Below, piece by piece: positions 1 to 7,493 of a DNA stretch of 64,000 nt. This DNA comes from CAVVIO01 sp963748095. GTDB lineage: Bacteria; Bacteroidota; Bacteroidia; Bacteroidales; UBA10428. Positions within the stretch are counted from its first letter, which is position 1. Each line of letters opens with the position of its first letter. Where the stretch lies: contig CAVVIO010000038.1 of NCBI GenBank assembly GCA_963748095.1, positions 4,638 through 68,637 on the forward strand. The letters are read 5' to 3'. The notes below the pieces were generated by a model. The model made no database searches and was not told the origin of the DNA. It saw only the letters and a program-made list of their open reading frames with translations. A program made the translations under genes and the position numbers.

Positions 1-735
1 CTTTTATCGCACAACATGTCGGAACAAACCAAAAAATGCGGAACAACTTATAAAGTTGCCGTGGATATCACAAAAATTGATTTAAGAAAAAAAGAAATCG
101 TTATCGATGATTATGAAACCGTACGGGCAAAAAAAATTGTTATTGCAACGGGCACATCACCGAATTACCTGGGGATACCGGGTGAGAAAGAGCTGAAAGG
201 AAGAGGAATCTCTTATTGTGCAACCTGCGACGCTAAATATTATCCCGATAAGGAAGTAGTTGTTATCGGGGGTGGTAATTCAGCTGTGGAAGAAGCTGAA
301 TTTATTTCCAAATTCGCTAAAAAAGTCACCATTGTCCACCAGTTCGACAAATTGCAGGCAAATAAGGCCGCCCAGGAAAAAATATTTTCCAATAAAAGCA
401 TCGATTTCATTTTTGAACATGAACCCCGTTCTTTCAAAAGAGAAGGTGATAAAATGATTGTGGAAGTGGAAGATCTGAAAAATCATCAGCGAAAGAACAT
501 TTCAACGGATGGAGTTTTCATTTTTGTAGGGATGAAACCTAACCTCGACTTATTCAAAAAAGAACTTGAACTGGATAAATGGGGTTATATCAAAACCGAT
601 GAAGACATGCGGACCAGCTTGCCGGATATATATGCCGTTGGTGATGTAACAAGTAAAAAATACCGCCAGATTACAACAGCCATTTCAGATGGCACTATTG
701 CTGCCATTTCCATTGCCAAGGAAATAGAGATTTGA
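1..735 (+). CDS. trxB: Thioredoxin reductase, 5' end cut by window edge
   Basis: NADPH-dependent flavoenzyme that reduces thioredoxin in the cytoplasm. The frame is open from base 1, so the N-terminal FAD-binding glycine motif lies outside the window; an ATG at 16 is internal. Visible are the redox-active CATC pair (codons 217-228), the NADPH-binding GGGNSAVEEA motif right after it, and the C-terminal FAD motif ending in YAVGDVTSKKYRQITTA. This order (CxxC, then GxGxxA, then GD) is that of the low-molecular-weight TrxB family, usually about 310 residues; about 244 are seen. Two thioredoxin genes follow on the same strand, which supports the role. A terminator-like hairpin lies 70 bases after the stop. 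Confidence 0.93.
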   Translation, partial: LLSHNMSEQTKKCGTTYKVAVDITKIDLRKKEIVIDDYETVRAKKIVIATGTSPNYLGIPGEKELKGRGISYCATCDAKYYPDKEVVVIGGGNSAVEEAEFISKFAKKVTIVHQFDKLQANKAAQEKIFSNKSIDFIFEHEPRSFKREGDKMIVEVEDLKNHQRKNISTDGVFIFVGMKPNLDLFKKELELDKWGYIKTDEDMRTSLPDIYAVGDVTSKKYRQITTAISDGTIAAISIAKEIEI

Positions 736-805
736 TAGTTTGTAATTTCTGAGTTTAACCACTTACTGCACATTTGTCAGTATTTTACTGACATAGTTGA
801 AAAAG

Positions 806-845
806 TGCCGGAATGATTGCTGCTAGCATGTTCCGGCATTTTTAA
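806..845 (+). terminator. Intrinsic terminator after trxB
   Basis: An 8-bp stem (TGCCGGAA at 806-813 pairing with TTCCGGCA at 831-838) encloses a 17-base loop and is followed by a run of five T. It sits between trxB and the first thioredoxin, so the downstream genes probably have their own promoter. Confidence 0.75.
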
Positions 846-948
846 TTTCATCCTACATATCTATTTATTTAGATATTTATATTTTTATTCTGCTGGTATG
901 CTTATTGATATATATCCGGAAAAAATATTGTATTATTTAAAATATTAG

Positions 949-1311
949 ATGATGAAACTTGAACATTTAACAAAAGAAACATTCAAAGAAAAAATTTTCA
1001 ACTTTGAAACTAATAAAGACTGGAAATTCGAAGGTGACAAACCTGCCATTATCGACTTTTATGCCGACTGGTGTGCTCCTTGTAAGATGGTTGCCCCCAT
1101 ACTGGAAGAATTACAGGTAGAATACGGTGATAAACTGAACATCTACAAGATAGACACTGAAGACCAGCGTGAACTGGCCGGAATGTTTGGTGTACAAAGC
1201 ATTCCTTCGTTATTGTTCATACCGTCGGAAGGACAACCACAAATGGCAATGGGAGCTTTACCAAAAGAAACGTTTAAAAAGGCGATCAGTGATGTGTTGC
1301 AGGTTAACTAA
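949..1311 (+). CDS. trxA: Thioredoxin
   Basis: Thiol-disulfide oxidoreductase of 120 residues (119 if the second of two adjacent ATGs is used). It has the classical active site WCAPCK at about residues 41-46 within YADWCAPCKMVAPI, and the cis-proline loop QSIPSLLF that shapes the substrate site. No signal peptide, so cytoplasmic. It is slightly longer than the ~105-residue family norm because of an N-terminal extension of about 15 residues. It is followed 22 bases later by a DUF6132 gene and a second thioredoxin, forming a probable operon. Confidence 0.92.
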   Translation: MMKLEHLTKETFKEKIFNFETNKDWKFEGDKPAIIDFYADWCAPCKMVAPILEELQVEYGDKLNIYKIDTEDQRELAGMFGVQSIPSLLFIPSEGQPQMAMGALPKETFKKAISDVLQVN

Positions 1312-1333
1312 TTCCTGTTTATCCTGATTTTTT

Positions 1334-1561
1334 ATGGAACGATTTATTAAAAAATACCGGATCATTCTTCTTTTTGTGATTATTGGCGGTATAGCCGGTT
1401 TTTTATACTGGCATTTCGTCGGTTGTTCATCGGGGACCTGTCCCATCACTTCGAAATGGCAGAACAGTACCATTTATGGTGGGATTATCGGTTACCTGGC
1501 AGGCAGTATGTTTAAAAAAGATACTAAAACAAAAGACAGCGAAAAGGAAAATGCAGGCTAA
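1334..1561 (+). CDS. Small DUF6132-type membrane protein
   Basis: Protein of 75 residues with a hydrophobic helix near residues 10-27, a central cysteine-containing segment (VGCSSGTCPITS) and a second hydrophobic segment near residues 47-58. The GCSSGTCPITS stretch is typical of the DUF6132 family of Bacteroidota, whose function is unknown. The two cysteines, five residues apart, and its position between two thioredoxins suggest (inference) a membrane-associated thiol or sulfur role. Its last bases overlap the start of the next gene, indicating translational coupling. Confidence 0.8.
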   Translation: MERFIKKYRIILLFVIIGGIAGFLYWHFVGCSSGTCPITSKWQNSTIYGGIIGYLAGSMFKKDTKTKDSEKENAG

Positions 1562-1850
1562 TTTCAACAATATAATCGCAGGCAATACTCCTGTATTGGT
1601 CGACTTTTACGCCGACTGGTGTGCCCCTTGTAAAATGATGACACCTGTATTACACCAGGTTAAAAAACAAATGGGCGACAGGTTGAAAATTATTAAAATC
1701 AACGTGGACGAGAACCCTTCTGTTGCAGCCAGGTATCAGATACGCAGTATTCCCACTGTTATGTTGTTCAAAAACGGAGAAATGAAGTGGAACGGTGTTG
1801 GTGTGCTGCAAAGTAACCAGTTATTGCAGGTGGTTCAGCAACATATATAA
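1551..1850 (+). CDS. Thioredoxin (second copy)
   Basis: Thioredoxin of 99 residues with YADWCAPCKMM near residues 21-31 and the cis-proline motif RSIPTVMLF. A longer frame starts at 1476, but the extra residues are only the DUF6132 gene read out of frame. The ATG at 1551 overlaps the DUF6132 stop by 11 bases and gives a normal-length thioredoxin. It differs clearly from the upstream copy, so it is not a recent duplication. Likely role: reduction of a dedicated partner, perhaps within this redox group; the partner is not identifiable from sequence. Confidence 0.9.
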   Translation: MQANFNNIIAGNTPVLVDFYADWCAPCKMMTPVLHQVKKQMGDRLKIIKINVDENPSVAARYQIRSIPTVMLFKNGEMKWNGVGVLQSNQLLQVVQQHI

Positions 1851-1906
1851 TTTACGGTGGGATAAGTTTTTTATAAATTTATCTATCAATAAAAATCCAT
1901 TTTGAT

Positions 1907-2506
1907 ATGATGAAGGAATTCTGGGACGCACGTTATGCAGAGGAAGAATATGTTTATGGCACTGAACCGAATGAATATTTCAGGTCCTATATCGATTCAC
2001 TGGAACCCGGAAGTATTTTATTACCGGCAGAAGGGGAAGGAAGAAATGCAGTATACGCTGCTACCCGGGGATGGCAGGTTACTGCTTTCGATTTCAGTAC
2101 AAAAGGCAGGGAGAAAGCATTGGCCCTGGCAAAACAATACCAGGTTTCAATTAACTACCAGTTGACAGATTACGATCATTTTATAAGCGATGAGAAATTC
2201 GACCTGGTAGTTCTACTATATGGACATTTTGGCCCTGAGGACAGACAGAAATATCACCGGAAAATTTGTAACTTTATAAAACCGGGGGGCATTTTAATGT
2301 TGGAAGCATTCACGAAAGAACAAATACATAACGATACAGGCGGACCAAAAAATGCAGAAGCATTATATAATAAGGAAATGCTTGAAAATGACTTTGCGGA
2401 TTTACAAATCACCACACTGGAAGAGGTAACAAAAGAATTGAAAGAAGGTGATTTTCATAATGGAAAAGCAAATATTATCAGACTTATTGCTGCCAAATCA
2501 AAATAA
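1907..2506 (+). CDS. Class I SAM-dependent methyltransferase (TehB/thiopurine-type)
   Basis: Methyltransferase of 199 residues opening with FWDARYAEEEYVYGTEPNE, the signature start of the TehB/thiopurine-methyltransferase-like group. SAM-binding motif I is replaced by LLPAEGEGRNAVYAA (the E/GxGRN form), followed by the acidic motif TAFDFS and the motif IV region FDLVVLLYGHF. Proteins of this family methylate metalloid oxyanions or thiols. Here the neighbours (thioredoxins, DUF302) fit a thiol or metalloid detoxification role, but the substrate is inferred. Start at the first of two adjacent ATGs; the second is equally possible. Confidence 0.85.
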   Translation: MMKEFWDARYAEEEYVYGTEPNEYFRSYIDSLEPGSILLPAEGEGRNAVYAATRGWQVTAFDFSTKGREKALALAKQYQVSINYQLTDYDHFISDEKFDLVVLLYGHFGPEDRQKYHRKICNFIKPGGILMLEAFTKEQIHNDTGGPKNAEALYNKEMLENDFADLQITTLEEVTKELKEGDFHNGKANIIRLIAAKSK

Positions 2507-2531
2507 ATAGCTTATCTAAAATCGTATTGAC

Positions 2532-2918
2532 ATGAAATATTATATAGCCAAAAAGATCAGGGCTACTTTTGAAGAAGCCATTGATAAAGTAACCGAAGAA
2601 TTAAAAAAAGAAGGTTTCGGGATAATCTCCCAGATTGATATCCAGTCAAAACTTAATGAAAAACTGGGCGTTGATTTCAGGAAATACAAAATTCTGGGAG
2701 CCTGTAATCCCTCTTTTGCACATAAAGCATTGCAACTCGAAGATAAAATAGGAACGATGCTGCCCTGTAATGTTATTGTTCAGGAAATCTCCAAAGATGA
2801 AACGGAAGTAGCGGCGGTTAATCCGGAAGTGTCAATGCAGGGTGTTCAGAACCAGAATCTGGAAGAATTAGCAAAAGAAGTTACTATACGGTTGGAAAAT
2901 GCCATCAACAGATTATAA
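2532..2918 (+). CDS. DUF302 domain protein
   Basis: Single-domain cytoplasmic protein of 128 residues. Family hallmarks are FEEAIDKVTEELKKEGFGIISQIDI at the start, a central FRKYKILGACNPSFAHKAL, and LPCNVIVQE, each containing one conserved cysteine. DUF302 proteins have an unknown biochemical activity and often occur with sulfur, copper or redox genes. It follows the methyltransferase by 25 bases and ends the operon at a strong bidirectional terminator. Confidence 0.9.
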   Translation: MKYYIAKKIRATFEEAIDKVTEELKKEGFGIISQIDIQSKLNEKLGVDFRKYKILGACNPSFAHKALQLEDKIGTMLPCNVIVQEISKDETEVAAVNPEVSMQGVQNQNLEELAKEVTIRLENAINRL

Positions 2919-2940
2919 CTTAAAAAGCATACAAGCAAAT

Positions 2941-2988
2941 AAAAAAAGGGGTTGTTATTTTCTAAAAAATAACAACCCCTTTTTTTAT
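2941..2988. terminator. Bidirectional terminator between DUF302 and DUF2892 genes
   Basis: Long perfect stem (GGGGTTGTTATTTT around 2948-2961 pairing with AAAATAACAACCCC around 2967-2980) flanked by an A-run on the left and a T-run on the right. It can therefore stop transcription from both the + strand redox operon and the convergent - strand gene. Confidence 0.9.
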
Positions 2989-3025
2989 ACATAGTTATCA
3001 GCTTCTGGTTATTACTTTAGTTTTA

Positions 3026-3208
3026 TTATTTTTTGGCTGTAGAAATCCCAAAAGGGAGATAAAGCGGACACCAGTTAATTAATGCCGTTCCAATTAAAAC
3101 TACCCCGACCAAACCCCACCAGGTATGGAAGATAATACCAAGAACTCCAACGAGAACACCTAAAATTATTCGTATTACCTTATCAGTTATGCCAATATTT
3201 TTCTTCAT
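3026..3208 (-). CDS. DUF2892 (YgaP-like) inner membrane protein
   Basis: Protein of 60 residues with two hydrophobic helices (about 11-26 and 30-45) and the DUF2892 pattern: NIGxTDKVIRIILG at the start, then INWCPLYLPFGIST. These proteins match the membrane anchor of YgaP-type rhodanese proteins; a conserved cysteine sits in the NWCPLY motif. It lies just downstream of a Crp/Fnr regulator on the same strand. Role unknown, plausibly in sulfur or redox handling. Confidence 0.85.
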   Translation of the reverse strand: MKKNIGITDKVIRIILGVLVGVLGIIFHTWWGLVGVVLIGTALINWCPLYLPFGISTAKK

Positions 3209-3286
3209 AATTTATATTTTTTAAATAATTATTTGAAATCCTATACAAAGATAGTCCGGACTATAGAGAAAAGTGTGTGACTAAAG

Positions 3287-3928
3287 TTACAGTTGGCCGG
3301 TTATTACTATTTTCCCCCTTGAAATTACTATTTTATCATCCTTTTCGAGTTGTTTCAGCAGTCGGGATATTACCTCCCTCGCTGTTCCCAGTTCATTTGC
3401 CAGTTGCTGGTGGGTTATAAATATTTCCCCGTCGCCATTTGCCGATTTTTCCTGAAGCTTTTCCAACAGCCGGATATCAATGTGTTTAAATGCTATGGAA
3501 TCGACCAGGGATAATAATTCTGTCAAACGACTATAATACAATCGCATTACAAAAGTTCTCCAGGTTTTATAGCGGTCCATCCATGCTTTTATATTCGATG
3601 CACTTACCAGGATAATCTTTGAAGGTGCTTCGGTAATGGCTTCTACCCCACTGCTGCGTTCATTTAAACTAGCCGTAATAGAGAGTATACAACTTTCTCC
3701 GGGATGAATATGGTACAATAATATTTCTCTTCCTGAATCATCTGTTCTTCGTACCCTGATCACTCCTTCGGCTAACAGAGGTATTTCTCTTATAAAGTCA
3801 CCTTCACTTAATAAAACAGCATCCGGTTTCATTTCCACAATTTCGCATTGCAAAAGTTCATCGATGAGAGCGGGTTCAAAAAATGTACGGAACTGCTGAA
3901 AAGAGGTATCTTCCATGCAATCTGTCAA
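3287..3928 (-). CDS. Crp/Fnr family transcriptional regulator
   Basis: Regulator of up to 213 residues. It has an N-terminal cyclic-nucleotide-binding-like beta-roll (about 25-125) and a C-terminal winged helix. The helix-turn-helix is ITHQQLANELGTAREVISRLL, the usual Crp/Fnr recognition pattern with E and R contacts. The N-terminal domain has no cysteine cluster for an FNR-type iron-sulfur centre; the ligand is unknown. A second ATG four codons in (3916) may be the true start. It faces away from an AT-rich gap and is followed by DUF2892, so it may control the surrounding thiol-redox genes (inference). Confidence 0.88.
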   Translation of the reverse strand: MTDCMEDTSFQQFRTFFEPALIDELLQCEIVEMKPDAVLLSEGDFIREIPLLAEGVIRVRRTDDSGREILLYHIHPGESCILSITASLNERSSGVEAITEAPSKIILVSASNIKAWMDRYKTWRTFVMRLYYSRLTELLSLVDSIAFKHIDIRLLEKLQEKSANGDGEIFITHQQLANELGTAREVISRLLKQLEKDDKIVISRGKIVITGQL

Positions 3929-4492
3929 TTTATTTATTAAAAATACGATTTCTTTTTAATTACTGTGAAATATCCGGTATAGAATTACATTTTTTCTTTT
4001 TCCAAAAATTATAACTTATTATAAACAAGTTCAATATTAATGAAAGGATTTTAATAATCATTTTTCCTCGGCATTTTATAATCTTACATAATTCGCAATT
4101 ACAATGTTTATTTGAATTAAGTGATATAACCTGTCTTTTTTAAATTCTCTACAATACCATAAAAATTCTAAATTATTTTCACTAAATTCTAATTTGATTC
4201 TATGTAATCAACTCTCCCACATTAACTTTAATCCATATATAAATTAGCATATTTACATAATATTGTTAACTTTATATAATTGTTGATGCCTGAAATTAAA
4301 TATTACATGCTATTATTAAAAATTGTACAGTGCAGAGGTCGACCCGGCTTATATTTAAATTAGCACATCCAAAAATATAAATCCCCTTAATTATTATTCA
4401 CATTCAGATAACTTAAACCAGTGTGAATACCCAGTCTACTTAAAATGTAAACTTATAAAAATCTTAAGTTGATTTAACCAAATATATTTAAC
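3929..4492. other. AT-rich intergenic gap (564 bases)
   Basis: Separates the divergently transcribed Crp/Fnr gene and the secreted-protein genes. No open frame with coding character, tRNA or strong hairpin is seen. It must hold promoters for both sides, but no TAnnTTTG box could be fixed with confidence. Confidence 0.5.
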
Positions 4493-4979
4493 ATGAAAAA
4501 AATAATACTTTGTTTAACTTCCCTGATAATTCTGTTTTTACCGAATTATCTGTATTCGCAGGAAGAGGTGATAGCGTACTTCCGGCAATAGTCAGGAATC
4601 CGGAGGTGTTTCGCTGGATTGGACAATAGGAGAATGCATTGTTGCAACGTATAGTGTAGCTTCAGGAGCGCTTACACAGGGTTTGCATCAATCGACCTAT
4701 ACCATTACTTCTATTAAATCAAATCCTGATTTAGATTTACAATTGAAAATATATCCGGTTCCTGCTGCACGATATCTTACAATTGAAACCAGTTCAGGTG
4801 AATTGGGATATTTAAAAGCAGTACTTTATGATCTGAACGGGAAAAAAATTCTGCAGCATGATTTCAAATCACAAGGCAACCAGATCGATTTATCCACTTT
4901 ACCTGCCAGTGAATATCTTCTTAAGATCACCGATCAGAAAAAAAACATCACCACATCTTACAAAATTGTTAAACACTAA
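4493..4979 (+). pseudogene. T9SS-sorted secreted protein, frameshifted as read
   Basis: Reading from ATG 4493 gives a signal peptide (MKKIILCLTSLIILFLPNYL, then cleavage after YSQ) and then a stop at 4589. Removing one base near 4577 restores a frame with SGGVSLDWTIGECIVATY and LTQGLHQS, the usual start of small Bacteroidota T9SS cargo proteins. It continues into a C-terminal sorting domain (IYPVPAARYLTIET, VLYDLNGKKILQ, YLLKITD, YKIVKH), which directs export across the outer membrane by the type IX system. Reconstructed length is about 160 residues, so almost nothing lies between the conserved N-terminal module and the sorting domain. Sequencing insertion is the likeliest cause of the break; true decay is possible. 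Confidence 0.75.
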
Positions 4980-4991
4980 AATCAACCAAAA

Positions 4992-5926
4992 ATGAAAAAA
5001 ATATTATTTACTTTATTATCAGTAGTTATATCTGTAATGGTATTGGCACAAGCTCCACAAAGTTTTAATTACCAGGCTGTAGTAAGAGATAACAGTGGTA
5101 ATCCAATAGCCAGTCAAAATGTTAGTTTACGAATAAGTATATTACAAACCAGTGAAACAGGAACTCCTGTTTATACGGAAACTCATAACGCAACTACTAA
5201 TGCCTTTGGTCTTGTTACCCTGAAAATAGGAGAAGGAACATCAACAGATGATTTTACTGCTATTGACTGGGCAGCAGATAAGTATTTTGTAAAGGTTGAA
5301 GTAGATCCGGCAGGAGGAACTGACTATTCTACTTTACGGCACTTCACAGTTATTATCTGTTCCTTATGCATTAAATGCAAAAACTGCGGATAATGCAACA
5401 GCCGCTGAAACTGCAACAACATGCAGGATCAGCGACGACAGCAGGATCGGCAACAACTGCTGAAACAGCTACGATTGCTGATTCAGCCATGGTATCTGCA
5501 ACTACACATAGTGTTAAAAGTTATTCTGTCAGCGACACCCTTTCAGTTACAATCGCATCAACAATTATTTCTTCGGGAACAAAAACAACTATTCTGCAGT
5601 TAACAGATGTACCGGCAGGTACCTATGCTGTATATTTCTCCAGTCCGATCAGTAACACATCAACTTCAACTTCGGGGGTGAACCTTGCATGGGCAATAAC
5701 TACCAATGATGCGGGCCCTTACTTTCCCAAAAGATGGCATAGCATCCTCATTTATTCCGGCAACAGGTTGGACAGCAAATTACGTGTTTGGACAATCAGG
5801 CTTTAAAATTATTGAATTAAGTTCAACGGGTACAATTGAAGCAAAAGTAGCATATTACGGATCTATATCAACGGGGTATATAAGAATTCCTGGCATTTGT
5901 TCTCTGACTGCAATAGAATTAAAATA
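4992..5926 (+). pseudogene. Secreted Ala/Thr-repeat surface protein, three frameshifts as read
   Basis: Begins with a signal peptide (MKKILFTLLSVVISVMVLAQ) and the module PQSFNYQAVVRDNSGNPIA through FFVKVEVDPAGGTDYS, common in Bacteroidota extracellular proteins. Three single-base removals, near 5337, 5422 and 5713, reconnect it. The restored chain runs through GTSQLLSVPYALNAKTADNA, then an alanine/threonine repeat (units such as AGSATT and AETATT), then a C-terminal beta-rich domain ending TGYIRIPGICSLTAIELK. This resembles tail-fibre-like or adhesin-like proteins whose head domain follows a repetitive shaft. Reconstructed length is about 310 residues. It starts 12 bases after the T9SS cargo gene, probably one operon, and ends before a clear terminator. 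Function unknown. Confidence 0.7.
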
Positions 5927-5979
5927 ATAGATTCTAAAACAGATAATCAAATAGATATAGATAAAATTGAAATAATTAT

Positions 5980-6009
5980 TAAGCCCGGTAATATTACCGG
6001 GCTTTTTTA
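5980..6009 (+). terminator. Terminator after the secreted-protein pair
   Basis: Perfect stem AGCCCGGTAAT / ATTACCGGGCT (5982-6002) followed by six T. It ends the + strand operon and lies just before the convergent tcdA gene. Confidence 0.9.
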
Positions 6010-6073
6010 ATTGCACATAATAAAATAATTAGTCAAATAGAAAGCATTGTAGGGATTCACATAAAATGCCTTT

Positions 6074-6808
6074 TTAAATTATCGGCGAAATCAAATCATT
6101 TATCACCACCGAAGCACAATAACATCCAAAAACAGGCGGCATATACGAAATAGTTCCAACAACCGAACGTTTGTTATTTTCACCATTGGTAGGCTGAACG
6201 GCTCTATCATTCACAAGCTCGGAAGAATAAACCACTTTAACGCCTGTATAAATGCCCTTGCGATGCAGGTATTTCCGTACTATCGAAGCAAAACGGCAAT
6301 GGTGTGATTTGGATATATCGTCAATTTGTACTTTTGTAACATCAAGGCGTCCACCCGCGCCCATTGAACTTACGATTCTTATCTTTTTTTCGACACATTG
6401 AGCTATTAATTCCACTTTTGGTGTCAGGGTATCGATGGCATCCACTACATAGTCGTAGTTTTCCTTTAACAAGTCAGTAATTTCATCTTTCTGCAGAAAC
6501 TGATTGATACTTTTAATCTGAACCCCGGGATAAATATCCGTTAAACGGCGGGCCATTACCTCAACCTTTGATAAACCCTCAGTGCTTGTTAAAGCAATAA
6601 TTTGCCTGTTCCGGTTGGAAGGTTGCACCGTGTCCCCATCTGCAAGTGTAAGTTTACCTATACCGGCCCGGCACAATTGCTCTGCTGCATATCCGCCTAC
6701 GCCACCCACGCCAACTACCAGCACATGCGATTTCCGCAATCTTTCAAGTGCCGAAGTTCCCAGAAGCAGTTCAGTCCTTTCCAGCCAGTTTAAATCCAAA
6801 TTACCCAT
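6074..6808 (-). CDS. tcdA: tRNA threonylcarbamoyladenosine dehydratase
   Basis: E1-like enzyme that uses ATP to cyclise t6A at position 37 of ANN-decoding tRNAs. The ThiF/MoeB fold shows the nucleotide-binding GVGGVGGYAAEQL, the acidic DGDTVQPSNRNRQ motif, and DYVVDAIDTLTPK. The later segments GAGGRLD, DISKSHHCR and GTISYMPPVFG are diagnostic for the TcdA (CsdL/YgdL) branch. I choose ATG 6808, which overlaps the stop of the upstream TatD-like gene by 8 bases; a longer frame starts at 6832. Length about 244 residues, normal for the family. Confidence 0.92.
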   Translation of the reverse strand: MGNLDLNWLERTELLLGTSALERLRKSHVLVVGVGGVGGYAAEQLCRAGIGKLTLADGDTVQPSNRNRQIIALTSTEGLSKVEVMARRLTDIYPGVQIKSINQFLQKDEITDLLKENYDYVVDAIDTLTPKVELIAQCVEKKIRIVSSMGAGGRLDVTKVQIDDISKSHHCRFASIVRKYLHRKGIYTGVKVVYSSELVNDRAVQPTNGENNKRSVVGTISYMPPVFGCYCASVVINDLISPII

Positions 6809-7481
6809 GCATTCTATTGAAACAAGTCTCAAAATTATTTATAAGCTGGTCCCTTAATTTTTCCACGGTTGTTGCTCTTAATACGGCTGCCCGTTCATAT
6901 ATTTCAAGGATCGTTTTTTCGCCATCATCGGTCTCCAGAAAAATCCTTTCCCCGGGTAATGATGGGAAAATGCGGTGTGCTTTACTTTTATTGTTAAACA
7001 ACATGTGCCCGAAAGAGAGATAACAATTCTTCTTTATCAGCTCGCGTGCTGTTTGCTGATTGGAGTTAAACCAGTGAAAAATCCAGGGAACTTTCTGGTT
7101 GGAGCTTTTCCGTAAATAAAGTATATCATTATAGCTTCTTACACAATGGATAATTAAGGGTTTCTGTACACTTTCAGCAATTTCAATCTGTTGTTTAAAA
7201 ACTTTCATCTGCAATTCATACGGAACCTCAATTACCTTATCCAGTCCGGCCTCCCCAATGGCAATCACTTTCGAATCATTTGCAGCTTCCCTGACAATTT
7301 CCAGTTGTTGTGCATAATTTTCCTCTTTCAGGTGCCAGGGATGTAAACCCACGGAATAGTACCCGGGATTTTTCAATTCATCCGTCTGATCAGGAAATAA
7401 ATTACGCACCAGCACAACATCCTTATGAGGGTAGGCACTGTGGCGGTGAATATCAAGATATTGAATTTTAGCCATACACAA
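6801..7481 (-). CDS. TatD family metal-dependent hydrolase
   Basis: Putative metal-dependent hydrolase of 226 residues (224 from the second ATG at 7475). Family motifs are present though divergent: YLDIHRHSAYP for the first metal pair, AIGEAGLDK, LIIHCVRSYNDI, IFHWFNSN and FLETDDGE. The second motif H is kept, and the closing ETDSPY is altered to ETDDGE, as in a common short Bacteroidota subfamily. Nuclease activity on DNA is known for canonical TatD; for this subfamily it is only inferred. A canonical TatD is encoded at 18843. It is translationally coupled to tcdA. Confidence 0.85.
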   Translation of the reverse strand: MCMAKIQYLDIHRHSAYPHKDVVLVRNLFPDQTDELKNPGYYSVGLHPWHLKEENYAQQLEIVREAANDSKVIAIGEAGLDKVIEVPYELQMKVFKQQIEIAESVQKPLIIHCVRSYNDILYLRKSSNQKVPWIFHWFNSNQQTARELIKKNCYLSFGHMLFNNKSKAHRIFPSLPGERIFLETDDGEKTILEIYERAAVLRATTVEKLRDQLINNFETCFNRMHG

Positions 7482-7493
7482 CTATTTTAAAAC

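Noticed and set aside
1476..1550. N-terminal extension of the second thioredoxin
   Set aside because: These 25 residues are the DUF6132 gene read out of frame; thioredoxin similarity begins just after ATG 1551.
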